NCBI GenBank assembly: GCA_943328795.2
Contig: CALQBK020000024.1
Coordinates: forward strand, 1 to 39,919
DNA: 39,919 nt
Reading direction: 5' to 3'
Source: Bifidobacterium breve
GTDB taxonomy: Bacteria > Myxococcota_A > UBA796 > SXON01
Part shown: piece by piece, positions 1 to 7,814 of the stretch
How positions within the stretch are numbered: position 1 is the stretch's first letter
How the letters are laid out: each line of letters starts with the position of its first letter
The notes under the pieces: model-generated
What the model saw: the letters and a program-made list of their open reading frames with translations, nothing else
Databases searched by the model: none
What the model was told of the DNA's origin: nothing
Position numbers and translations under genes: made by a program

Positions 1-1246
1 GGACCAGGCGCATCGCGGCTTCGTCTTCGAGCAGGTTCGGGCTGGCCGCGCCCAGGAGGGACTTCACGGCGAGGAATTGGTATTTCACGATGATCCTCGC
101 GTCACGGACGGCTCCATCTAACGACACGCCCAGCACCAGTCCATCGGCGGTCGCGTGCGTCGCCCAGGTCTGCGCCCAGCCCTCGAGCGCGCGCGTGCGC
201 AACGACGCGTCCCCGGTCCACGCCCCGAGCCGACAGAGCGCGATGCCGTAGTCCGTCATGATGTCGAGGTGGTCGCGCTCACAGCCCTCGTGGGCGGGGA
301 CGAGCCCGTTCGGCCAGCGGTGCCGCTCGACGACGTCGACGAGCCCGAGGGCGAGCGAGGTGGCCCGGTCCGCGTCGATGCCGGCAGCCGCGATGTCGAC
401 GAGGAGATCGACCAGGAACACGTGCGCGGCGAGGTCGAACCGCGAGGGCCGCCCCGGGTACAACGGCATGTGTCCGCACCGGTTGAACTCTGCCTCCAGG
501 GCGACCAGCAGCCTCCGGATCGCGCCTGACCACTCGGCGTCGGGCTCGAACGCGTGCAGCGAGAGCAGCCCCCACGCGCAGTTCGTGTTGTCCTTGAACA
601 CGCGGACCGGGCCCACGCGCGACGCGCGCCCGAGCAGGGTGCCGAGCATCGGCACGCGGGGGGTGCTGAACCGCGAGAACATCCCGTGCGCGACGAACCA
701 GGGGCTGCGGACCAGCGCCCTCGCCCACGTCTTCGCCCAGGCCAGCGGCTCGGGGCGACCCGTCAGGCGGTGGAGGTCGACGGCCGTCTCGATGTACCCC
801 CCGTTGAACGGGCTGGCCCGCAGGGAGTGGATGCCGAGCGGGCCCGTGCTGTCTACGAGCGCGCCGCGCACCGCGAACGTGCGCGCGATGCGCTCGAGCG
901 CGGTGGTGGCGCGGTCCAAGAGCCAGCGCTCGCCGGTCTGTTCGTAGAGATCGAGCCACCCGAGCACGAGGTCGTGGTTGTCGAACAGGAGGGTCGTCCG
1001 GCCGCTCGGGAACAGCCCGTTGACCAGGTGGGTGTCCGCCGCCCGGGCCATCGCGAGGGCCGCGGGGGCGTCTCCGATAGCGGCCAAGAACGGCGCGGTG
1101 TCCCCCAGGTCGGCGATCAGCGGGGTCGGATCTGTGCAGTCGGCGCCCACGAACAGCGTCGCGAGCGACCCATCGGGGCGGCGCCAGTGGGTGCGCAGCC
1201 GTGCGAGGTGCGCCTCGGAGCCTGGAAAGTGGGAGAGGGGGAGCAT
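1..1246 (-). CDS. Putative alpha/alpha-barrel (six-hairpin-like) carbohydrate-active protein, truncated by window edge
   Basis: An open frame runs from ATG at 1246 off the left edge (415 codons visible, no stop). The visible part begins MLPLSHFPGSEAHLARL. It has repeated helix-pair texture with aromatic and His-rich turns (LLFDNHDLVLGWLDLYEQTG, FNGGYIETAVDLHRLTGRP, KDNTNCAWGLLSLHAF, DIMTDYGIALCRLGAWTG), as in alpha/alpha toroid glycosidases, lyases and epimerases. No signal peptide or membrane segment is visible, so it is probably cytoplasmic. Its ATG shares one base with the stop of the beta-propeller gene upstream (TGATG), so it is the last visible member of the glycan operon. A role in modifying or sensing a glycan is inference; I could not place it in a named family. 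Confidence 0.75.
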   Translation of the reverse strand, partial: MLPLSHFPGSEAHLARLRTHWRRPDGSLATLFVGADCTDPTPLIADLGDTAPFLAAIGDAPAALAMARAADTHLVNGLFPSGRTTLLFDNHDLVLGWLDLYEQTGERWLLDRATTALERIARTFAVRGALVDSTGPLGIHSLRASPFNGGYIETAVDLHRLTGRPEPLAWAKTWARALVRSPWFVAHGMFSRFSTPRVPMLGTLLGRASRVGPVRVFKDNTNCAWGLLSLHAFEPDAEWSGAIRRLLVALEAEFNRCGHMPLYPGRPSRFDLAAHVFLVDLLVDIAAAGIDADRATSLALGLVDVVERHRWPNGLVPAHEGCERDHLDIMTDYGIALCRLGAWTGDASLRTRALEGWAQTWATHATADGLVLGVSLDGAVRDARIIVKYQFLAVKSLLGAASPNLLEDEAAMRLV

Positions 1247-2604
1247 CAGTAGCGAAAATCCATGAACGGGCGTCCTACCGCGCGCTCCGCGGCCTTGTCG
1301 GCGAGGGTGAGCGCCCGGCGCGCCCCGTCCCGGATCGTCCAGTCGGCGAGGAGCCCCGCCTCGGCCCGGACCGACCGCCGGGACGGCCGGCCAACGACGT
1401 CCACCGCCCGTCCGGTGCCGTTCAGCGGCCCGCCGCCGTTGAAGCCCGCCCACGCACCGCTCGAGCGGGTGCGCAGCGCCAGGAGCGCGTCGCCCGCGGC
1501 GACGATCAGCTCGGCAGCTCCATCGTCGTCGATGTCGCCGAGCACCGGCGACCCCCGCACCGGGCCGCGGAGGTCGAGCGTCGCCCGGCTGACCCCCGAC
1601 GCGGCGTCCACCACGTGGAGCCGCCCGTTGTTCGAGCCGACGGCGACCTCCAGGCGGCCGTCGCCGTCGAAGTCCGCGACGCAGGGAGTGGTGTACGAGC
1701 GGCACACCGCGCGGGCGGTGTCGTACGGGAACCCCGGCGGGTGGCAGCCCGGGGAGTGCTCACACCCGTCCGTCGGCCCGAGCGTCGCGCGCCACGCCTC
1801 GCGCCCGCCGCGCATCCCAACCAGCTCCCCTGGCCCGAGGGTGGCCGCGAACGCCATGTCGGCGCCGTCCACCCGCGCGGTGGCGAGGCAGGCGTCCACG
1901 CCGGCGCCGATCGCCACGTCCCAGCGCAGGTTGCCGTCCCCGTCCACCGCGATCACGCGGTTGTCCCCGCGGCCGTTCAACGCCTCCCCGGTGCCGAGCA
2001 GCGCGGTGTCGCCGAGCTGGCACGCGGTCGAGTCCACGCCGTACGCGAGGCGCCGCCACCACGCGAGCCGCCCGGTCGCGGCGTCCAGCGCGTAGATGCG
2101 GAACGCGCGGTTGCCCACCAGGACGCGGGCCGTGCCTCCCAACATCACCACCGCGGGTGACGAGACGATGCCGTCTTTTCCGATCCACACGGAAGGCGGC
2201 AGCCAGCGCGTCCAGACCATCGCGCCCGTGTCGGCGTCGAGGGCCAGCACCCTGTCACCGTACACGCCGACAAAGGCGAGCGAGCGCCCGTCGATCCGCG
2301 CGAAGGAGGCCGTCGCGCGGATCGGTCGCCCGAGCGCACGCTCCCAGGCGATGCGGCCGGTCGACGGCTCGAACGCGACGAGCCGGCCACCATGCGTGCC
2401 GACGAGGACGAGCCCGCCTTGGTTTGGAGACGCGGTCACCTCGGCGCCGAGCGAAAGTCGCCACTGCTCGCGGAGCCCGCTGTCCAGCCCGACCACGCTG
2501 CCGTCCCGTGCCGCGGCGATCACCCGGACTGCACCCGCCCGCACCAGCAGCGGGGTGGACCAGGTCTCGGCCGAGAGCAGCGCGCGCGCCTTCTCGTCGT
2601 ACAT
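1246..2604 (-). CDS. PQQ-like beta-propeller protein with FG-GAP/VCBS-type motifs
   Basis: 452 residues from ATG 2604, beginning MYDEKARALLSAETW. Repeated blades of PQQ-enzyme type are visible (GSVVGLDSGLREQWRLSLGA, GGRLVAFEPSTGRIAWERAL, DRVLALDADTGAMVWTRWL, FRIYALDAATGRLAWWRRL). Near residue 330-390 come calcium-type motifs VADFDGDGRLEVAVGS and LGDIDDDGAAELIVAAG. No signal peptide or transmembrane helix is visible, which is unusual because such propellers are normally exported. The start overlaps the flippase stop by one base (TGATG) behind a GGGGG stretch. Its stop overlaps the start of the next gene, so translation is probably coupled. Function is unknown; a scaffold or sensor for polysaccharide export is inference. 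Confidence 0.85.
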   Translation of the reverse strand: MYDEKARALLSAETWSTPLLVRAGAVRVIAAARDGSVVGLDSGLREQWRLSLGAEVTASPNQGGLVLVGTHGGRLVAFEPSTGRIAWERALGRPIRATASFARIDGRSLAFVGVYGDRVLALDADTGAMVWTRWLPPSVWIGKDGIVSSPAVVMLGGTARVLVGNRAFRIYALDAATGRLAWWRRLAYGVDSTACQLGDTALLGTGEALNGRGDNRVIAVDGDGNLRWDVAIGAGVDACLATARVDGADMAFAATLGPGELVGMRGGREAWRATLGPTDGCEHSPGCHPPGFPYDTARAVCRSYTTPCVADFDGDGRLEVAVGSNNGRLHVVDAASGVSRATLDLRGPVRGSPVLGDIDDDGAAELIVAAGDALLALRTRSSGAWAGFNGGGPLNGTGRAVDVVGRPSRRSVRAEAGLLADWTIRDGARRALTLADKAAERAVGRPFMDFRY

Positions 2605-3824
2605 CAGCGCCCCCGGCGCAGGAGCCGCTGGACCTCGGCCGGCTTGACGAGCAAGAAGTCGCTCAAGGGCAGCCCCGAGTCGCGGGCGACGACCCAGAGC
2701 ACCGCTACCGCGCTGGCCGTGTACGTGATGCACGAGGTGAGCGCCGCCCCTGTGCCGCCGTAGAGCGGCTGCAGGACCAGGTTGAGCAGCGCGTTCGCGC
2801 CGGTGCACGCTACGCCGATCGTGATGAGCGGCCTGAGCTGGCCCTTCGCGACCAGGTTGCTCGCGGCGACGAGGTAGACCGTGCCGCTCACCGTCCCGGG
2901 CAGCAGCACCCGCATCGGCAGCGCGGCGGCGGCGAAGTCCGCGCCGTAGAGCAGGCCAAGCAGCCAGGGCGCCAACAGCGCCATCCCGAGCGCGGGGAAG
3001 ATCACGACCAGCAGCGACCAACGCGTCGCAGCGGCTGTCAGCGCGGCGGAGCGCTTGCCGCCGTCCTCGACCAGGCGCGGCAGCACGACGCTCCCCACGG
3101 CGGTCGGCACTTTCCACAGCATCTGCGCCAGGCCGCCTGCGGTCGCGTACAGACCCACCTCGGTCGCGGTGGTCAAGTACGGTGCGAGCGTGATGTCTTG
3201 CCGCATGTGCAGCGTCCACGTGATCGCGTAGACCTGGTACGCCGCGCCGTAGGACACGAGGTCGCGCCACGGCAGGGCCCCAAGCCGGGTGCTCGACGGC
3301 CAGGCGTCCACGCGGACGTACGCAGCGAACAGCACCAGCAGGCGCACCACCCAGCCGACGAGGACGATGTCGAGCACGTTCACGACCGAGAGCGGGTCGC
3401 TCGTCTGCCACAGGTGCAGGCCGACGCCGCCGAGCGTGACCGCGAGCTGGAGCAGCGCCGAGGCGTTGATCGCCAACGTGCGCTGCCGAGAGCGCAGGAG
3501 CCCCTCCAGGTTCCCAGAGATCATGAACGCGCACGCCATCCCGACGGCCGCGACTTGCACGCCGGCCGGGAGGTCGGACGGCGAGAACAACAGCACCGCG
3601 GCGGTGACCGCGAGGCACATGGGTACCGTCATCCACCACACCGCTGCGTAGACGTCGCGCGGGTTCACGCCGGGGCGGTTCGCGACCTGGATCGTGGCCT
3701 TGGAAACGCCGAAGCTGGCGACCGTGGTGCAGATGCCGATCAGGCCCGTCGTCGACGAGAAGATGCCCTTGCCCTCGGGCATCAGCGCCCGCGTCGTCGC
3801 GATGTTGAAGAAGAACTGCATCAC
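2604..3824 (-). CDS. Wzx/MATE-like polysaccharide flippase
   Basis: Multi-spanning membrane protein of the polysaccharide-transporter (Wzx) type, expected to flip lipid-linked oligosaccharide across the inner membrane. Hydrophobic helices alternate with short basic loops over at least 11 segments, and the 406 residues fit the family. The GTG at 3824 is the first canonical start, but the same frame continues upstream with KPTGERLKHQLASAVSTEAG. A start at 3824 would cut into the first helix, whose continuation reads GLFVMQFFFNIATTRAL. A CTG at 3893 would give 429 residues and a CTGA overlap with the upstream glycosyltransferase stop, matching the ATGA overlaps elsewhere in the operon. The true start is therefore probably 3893, or another non-ATG codon between 3824 and 3893. 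Confidence 0.88.
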   Translation of the reverse strand: MMQFFFNIATTRALMPEGKGIFSSTTGLIGICTTVASFGVSKATIQVANRPGVNPRDVYAAVWWMTVPMCLAVTAAVLLFSPSDLPAGVQVAAVGMACAFMISGNLEGLLRSRQRTLAINASALLQLAVTLGGVGLHLWQTSDPLSVVNVLDIVLVGWVVRLLVLFAAYVRVDAWPSSTRLGALPWRDLVSYGAAYQVYAITWTLHMRQDITLAPYLTTATEVGLYATAGGLAQMLWKVPTAVGSVVLPRLVEDGGKRSAALTAAATRWSLLVVIFPALGMALLAPWLLGLLYGADFAAAALPMRVLLPGTVSGTVYLVAASNLVAKGQLRPLITIGVACTGANALLNLVLQPLYGGTGAALTSCITYTASAVAVLWVVARDSGLPLSDFLLVKPAEVQRLLRRGR

Positions 3825-3889
3825 GAACAGCCCGGCCTCGGTCGAGACGGCCGAGGCCAGCTGGTGCTTGAGCCGCTCGCCGGTGGGCT

Positions 3890-4747
3890 TCAGGATGCAC
3901 CGAGGCGGGCGTCGAGCTGGCGCCGACGGGCGTCGTAGGCCGCCCGGTCTTCCGGGGTCGGTGCGGTGTGGGCCTGGGCGGCGAGGGCGTCGCGCGTCCC
4001 CGTGAGGCTGGCGACGGTGACGACCGCCAGCTTCGCGACGTACCCGGCGACGAGCCGGGCCCGGGCGGGCAGCGGGGCCTCCTTCAACGTGGCGGCCACG
4101 CGCAGGCGCGTCCGCGTCGACGCGTAGTACTTGCGGAGCGACCGGCTCTGCTCCTCTCGGTACACGTAGAGGATGTCGGGCAGCTCGGCGAAGTCGAAGG
4201 TCCGCAGCGCGCGCATCATGAAGTCGTGGTCTTCCGAGGTCCGGAGGTGCGCTCGGTACGGGAAGCGGTCGAGCACCTCGCGGCGGAAGAGCAGCGTGGG
4301 GTGGGCGAAGCGGTTCCTCGCGTGCCCGTCGAGGCGGTGGGGCTCGGGGAGGCAGCGGCCGAGCACCCCCACGAGCGCCTCAGCGCAGTTCGCGACCGCC
4401 GCGCGCGACCCGACGAGGTGCGTCCGTGGGGAGCCGCGGAGCGCGTCCAGCTGCACCGCGAGGCGCTCTGGGTACGACCAGTCGTCGGCGTCCTGCCACG
4501 CGACGAACGGCGTCGTGACCGCCGCGAGCCCGGTCTGCCGGGCGGCGCCGCGGCCCCGGTTCACGTCGTGGCGAACGACGCGGATCCGCACATCGCACAG
4601 CTCCTCGACGATGTCGCGCAGCGGCGGCGTAGAGCCGTCGTCCACGACAACGCACTGCCAGTCGGACCACGTCTGCATGCAGATGGACGTTAGCGCCCGC
4701 GGCAGGTCGGCGTGCGCGTTGAACGCGGGGACGACCACGGTGATCAT
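3890..4747 (-). CDS. Glycosyltransferase family 2
   Basis: 285 residues with a GT-A fold start [19 protein letters not shown], nucleotide-binding CVVVDDGSTPP and metal-binding [13 protein letters not shown]. Further motifs are TSEDHDFMMRAL and [12 protein letters not shown]. It transfers a sugar from a nucleotide donor to a glycan at the cytoplasmic membrane face; donor and acceptor cannot be read from sequence. The ATG at 4747 overlaps the stop of the GT4 gene by four bases (ATGA). It is closely related to the GT2 at 18196-19059, sharing the first ten residues apart from V5/I5 and the motifs ending [12 protein letters not shown]. The two are paralogues about 14 kb apart. Confidence 0.95.
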   Translation of the reverse strand: MITVVVPAFNAHADLPRALTSICMQTWSDWQCVVVDDGSTPPLRDIVEELCDVRIRVVRHDVNRGRGAARQTGLAAVTTPFVAWQDADDWSYPERLAVQLDALRGSPRTHLVGSRAAVANCAEALVGVLGRCLPEPHRLDGHARNRFAHPTLLFRREVLDRFPYRAHLRTSEDHDFMMRALRTFDFAELPDILYVYREEQSRSLRKYYASTRTRLRVAATLKEAPLPARARLVAGYVAKLAVVTVASLTGTRDALAAQAHTAPTPEDRAAYDARRRQLDARLGAS

Positions 4748-5883
4748 CCGCGCGCCGCCATGTCCTGGTACAGCTCGAGGGTCGTGCGCGCCGCGAGCGC
4801 CCAGTCAAAGCGCTTCGAGCGCTCTAGCGCTCGCCCCGCGAGGTCGGCCCGCAGGGCGGGCTCACCGGCCAAGGCGCGCATCGCGGCGCCGATCGCGGAG
4901 ACGTCCAGCGGGTCCACCAGCAGCCCGCCGTCGCCTACCACCTCGGGCAAGCTCGTCGCGTTCGCGGCGATCACCGGGCAGCCACCCGCCATCGCCTCGG
5001 CCGCCGGCAGCCCGAACCCCTCGAACAGGGAGACCATCGCGAACGCCGTGGCCTGGCGGTAAAGGATGTTCAGATCGGCGTCGTCGACGAAGCCGAGGAA
5101 GCGCACTCGGTCGCGCACTCGCGGGTCGGTCATCGAGCCCCAGATCTCGGCGTCGTCCCAGCCGCGCGAGCCGACGAGCACCAGGTCGTGGGGCAGTTGG
5201 TCGAGCACGCTGGAGAACGCTTGCACGAGGCGGACGACGTTCTTGCGGGGGTTCAGCGAGCCCGCGGCGAGGAAGAACGGTCGATCGAGGCCGTGGCGTG
5301 CGCGTAGGGCGGCCGCCGCGACGTCGTCGACCGGCACGTGAAACACGTCAGCCACCCCCTCGGGGATGACCTCGACCCGCGACCGTGCGCTCACGCACGC
5401 GCGCCACTCGGACGCCGTGTAGCCGGACACCGCGATGATGCGGTCGTCCCGCCGGAGGATCTCGCGGATCTGCGCCCGGAACGCCCACGGGTAGGACTTC
5501 GCGAAGAACCCCGGGTGCGTCCACAAGCCGATGTCGTGGATGGTCACGACGCACGGCTTCTTCGTGGGTGTCGGGTACCCCGGGGACGTGATGTGCACCA
5601 GGTCGACGTCGCGGGGTAGGCGACGCTCCAGGTACGGCCGGCCGAGCAGGGTCCAGCGGAGGATCCAGCTGCGGCGCCCGCCGGGGAGGACGACCCCGCC
5701 GGTTCGGGCGCAGAACGCGTCGAGCTCTGCGTGCTCCATGTTGGACCAGCTGCCGCAGGGCAGCACGTCGACGCCGAGCGCACGGAGACCCGCGTCGAGC
5801 TCGCGCGTGTACCGCGAGAGGCCGAGCGGGATTCGGTGAAAGTAGTGGTCGCAGTAGTGCGCGACGGAGAGTGACGTCGTCAT
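4744..5883 (-). CDS. Glycosyltransferase family 4
   Basis: 379 residues from ATG 5883 (MTTSLSVAHYCDHYFHRIPL). The C-terminal Rossmann half carries the GT4 signatures GSLNPRKNVVRLVQAF, VRFLGFVDDADLNILYRQA and the EX7E motif in EGFGLPAAEAMAGG. The N-terminal half has VTIHDIGLWTHPGF and VSGYTASEW. It is a retaining transferase using a nucleotide-sugar donor, probably extending the repeat unit built by the neighbouring enzymes. The start overlaps the stop of the sugar-phosphate transferase at 5880 by four bases (ATGA), which decides this start over upstream in-frame codons. The stop overlaps the GT2 start in the same way. Confidence 0.95.
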   Translation of the reverse strand: MTTSLSVAHYCDHYFHRIPLGLSRYTRELDAGLRALGVDVLPCGSWSNMEHAELDAFCARTGGVVLPGGRRSWILRWTLLGRPYLERRLPRDVDLVHITSPGYPTPTKKPCVVTIHDIGLWTHPGFFAKSYPWAFRAQIREILRRDDRIIAVSGYTASEWRACVSARSRVEVIPEGVADVFHVPVDDVAAAALRARHGLDRPFFLAAGSLNPRKNVVRLVQAFSSVLDQLPHDLVLVGSRGWDDAEIWGSMTDPRVRDRVRFLGFVDDADLNILYRQATAFAMVSLFEGFGLPAAEAMAGGCPVIAANATSLPEVVGDGGLLVDPLDVSAIGAAMRALAGEPALRADLAGRALERSKRFDWALAARTTLELYQDMAARG

Positions 5884-6503
5884 TCCGGCGCGACGATCAC
5901 GACGAGCGTGCCGGCCAGGATGCGGAGGTCTCCAAGGAACGACGCGGTGTCCAAGTAGTCCGTGTACATCCGAATCTTCGTCGGGAGCACGTCGTCGATG
6001 TAGGCCCGCTCGGGGTCCTCCGCCCGCGCGAGGATCTCCTCCTCGCTGCGAAAGCGCACCGTCGCCGGGTCGGTGAGCCCCGGCCGCACGCTGTGCACGG
6101 TCGCCTTCTCCTCCGCGGAGTAGTGCGCCACGTACTTCGGCACCTCCGGGCGCGGGCCGACCAACGACATGTCGCCGCGCAGCACGTTCACGAGCTCGGG
6201 GAGCTCGTCGAGCTTGGTCTTCCGCAGCACGCGGCCGACTCGGGTGATCCGCGAGTCCCCGCCGGCGGTGACCTGCGGCCCCGTCTCGCCCGGCGTCGCG
6301 ACGCGCATCGTGCGGAACTTCAACATCTCGAACGGCTCGCCGTCGCGTCCGACGCGCGTTTGCCGGAACAGCGCGGGGCCGGGGGACGTCTTGCGGACCA
6401 CGAGGGCGATGACGCCCAGCAGCGGGGCAACAGCGACGAGCCCAGCTGCCGCGGCGGCGATGTCGAGCGCGCGTTTCGCGGCGAGCTCGCGGCGCGTGTA
6501 CAT
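5880..6503 (-). CDS. Polyprenyl-phosphate sugar-1-phosphate transferase (small monotopic PGT type)
   Basis: 207 residues. One hydrophobic N-terminal segment (DIAAAAAGLVAVAPLLGVIA) is followed by SPGPALFRQTRVGRDGEPF, MLKFRTM, the catalytic Asp-Glu pair in KTKLDELPELVNVLRG, and DMSLVGPRPEVP. It moves sugar-1-phosphate from a UDP-sugar to undecaprenyl phosphate, starting glycan assembly. The usual RPGxTGWAQVNGR box is replaced by RPGLTDPATVRFRSEEE, a variant branch that probably differs in sugar choice. It lies 8 bases after the aminotransferase gene and overlaps the GT4 gene by four. It is one of two initiating transferases in the locus (the other is at 11984-12592). Confidence 0.94.
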   Translation of the reverse strand: MYTRRELAAKRALDIAAAAAGLVAVAPLLGVIALVVRKTSPGPALFRQTRVGRDGEPFEMLKFRTMRVATPGETGPQVTAGGDSRITRVGRVLRKTKLDELPELVNVLRGDMSLVGPRPEVPKYVAHYSAEEKATVHSVRPGLTDPATVRFRSEEEILARAEDPERAYIDDVLPTKIRMYTDYLDTASFLGDLRILAGTLVVIVAPE

Positions 6504-6511
6504 ACGCTGGC

Positions 6512-7732
6512 CTACCCCAGCTTGCGGTGCTGTCGAGCGATGTCGCCGACAACGCGCACGACGTGCTCAACCTCTTCGTCCGTCATGGACGGGAAGATCG
6601 GCAACGAGACGAGGCGAGGCCACACGGCGGCCGCGACCGGGAAGTCGGACGGCACGTATCCGTAGGTCTGCACGTAGTAGGGCTGCTTGTGGAGCGGGAG
6701 CCAGTGCACCGAAGCCGCCACCCCGCGCGCTTTCATCTCCTCGATGAACTGGCTGCGGTCGATGTCCAGCAGGTCGAGGCGGAGCTGCACGGCGAACAGG
6801 TGCCACGAGTGCTTTCGGTTCGGCAGCTCAACAGGGGTCTCCACCTCCGGCACGTCGCGCAGGCCGGCGATGAACCGCTCTGCGACGCTGACGCGCGCGG
6901 CGAGCAGCTCGTCCGCGCGACCGAGTTGGGAGAGCCCGAGCGACGCGGCGACGTCCGTCATGTTGTACTTGAAGCCGGGAGCGACGATCTCGTAGTACCA
7001 GGAGCCGCGGGCCGTGAAGCGCTTCCACGCGTCCTTGCTCATCCCGTGCAGCGACATGATGCGCATGCGCTCGGCCAGGTCGTCGCGGTCCGTCACCGCC
7101 ATGCCGCCTTCGCCCGTCGTGATGCACTTGTTCGCGTAGAACGAGAAGCAGGTGACGTCGGCCGTGGACCCGACGGCGCGCCAGGGGGCGCTCGCGGACG
7201 ACCGGTAGTGCGCCGGGAGCGTGTGCGCGGCGTCGTCGATGATCGCGAGCCCGTGCTCCTTCGCGACGGCGGTGATGGCGTCCACGTCCACCATCTGCCC
7301 GCCATAGTGCATCGGGATGATGGCCTTCATCGGCCCGTAAGGCAGGGTCATCCCCGGGAGCTGCTCGCCCCGACGGATCTTGGCGGCCGTCTCCGCTGCG
7401 GCCGCGGGGTCCATGCACAACGTGACCGGGTCAGCATCCACGAACACCGGCACAGCGTCGAAGTAGCGCACGACCTCTGCCGTCGCGGCGAAGGTCAGCG
7501 CCGGCACCAGCACGAGGTCGCCCCGGCGGACGCCGACAGCCTCGAGCGCGAGGTGCAGCGCGGCCGTGCATGAGTTCAGCGCGATCGCGTGCTTGGCGCC
7601 GACGAAGTTCGCGAACGCCTCCTCGAACGCCTTGGTTCGCGGGCCGGTGGTGAGCCAGCCTGACTCCATGCACGCGACCACCTCTGCGATGTCGGCCTTG
7701 GCGACGGAGGGGCGGAAAAAGGGGACGTTCAT
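6512..7732 (-). CDS. DegT/DnrJ/EryC1/StrS-family sugar aminotransferase
   Basis: 406 residues from ATG 7732 (MNVPFFRPSVAKADIAEVV), the family's usual N-terminus. It is preceded by CCGGAG five bases upstream, so the longer in-frame start at 7768 is unlikely. PLP-binding features are the Asp in IIDDAAHTLPAHY and the Schiff-base Lys in CFSFYANKCITTGEGGM. SGWLTTGPRTKAFEEAF and the Tyr/Asn-rich KYNMTDVAASLGLSQ also fit. It should aminate a keto nucleotide sugar in the cytoplasm. It opens the downstream sub-operon, with an 82-base gap to the GT4 gene upstream. Confidence 0.94.
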   Translation of the reverse strand: MNVPFFRPSVAKADIAEVVACMESGWLTTGPRTKAFEEAFANFVGAKHAIALNSCTAALHLALEAVGVRRGDLVLVPALTFAATAEVVRYFDAVPVFVDADPVTLCMDPAAAAETAAKIRRGEQLPGMTLPYGPMKAIIPMHYGGQMVDVDAITAVAKEHGLAIIDDAAHTLPAHYRSSASAPWRAVGSTADVTCFSFYANKCITTGEGGMAVTDRDDLAERMRIMSLHGMSKDAWKRFTARGSWYYEIVAPGFKYNMTDVAASLGLSQLGRADELLAARVSVAERFIAGLRDVPEVETPVELPNRKHSWHLFAVQLRLDLLDIDRSQFIEEMKARGVAASVHWLPLHKQPYYVQTYGYVPSDFPVAAAVWPRLVSLPIFPSMTDEEVEHVVRVVGDIARQHRKLG

Positions 7733-7814
7733 GACAACTCCGGAGTAGCCCGCGGCGCGTGTAGGCACACGCGGGAGCGGCGACGGGGGTGATTCTTACA
7801 AAGGTTTACGTACA
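7733..7814 (-). promoter_or_regulatory. Intergenic gap between the two glycan sub-operons with hairpin and SD
   Basis: This 82-base gap is the only sizeable break among the minus-strand glycan genes. It contains a 7-bp inverted repeat (CGCGTGT at 7756-7762, ACACGCG at 7767-7773, 4-base loop) without a T-run, and a Shine-Dalgarno GGAG five bases before the ATG at 7732. It may hold an internal promoter or an RNA processing/attenuation site. No convincing -35/-10 pair was seen. Confidence 0.35.

Noticed and set aside
279-959. 226-residue minus frame and overlapping plus frames at the left edge
   Set aside because: Shadows of the alpha/alpha-barrel gene, whose frame runs off the window and is the one with balanced composition.
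2605-3900. N-terminal part of an 884-residue minus frame continuous with the beta-propeller gene
   Set aside because: This part is out of frame with the flippase and antisense-like in composition. The real propeller gene starts at ATG 2604 in a TGATG junction.
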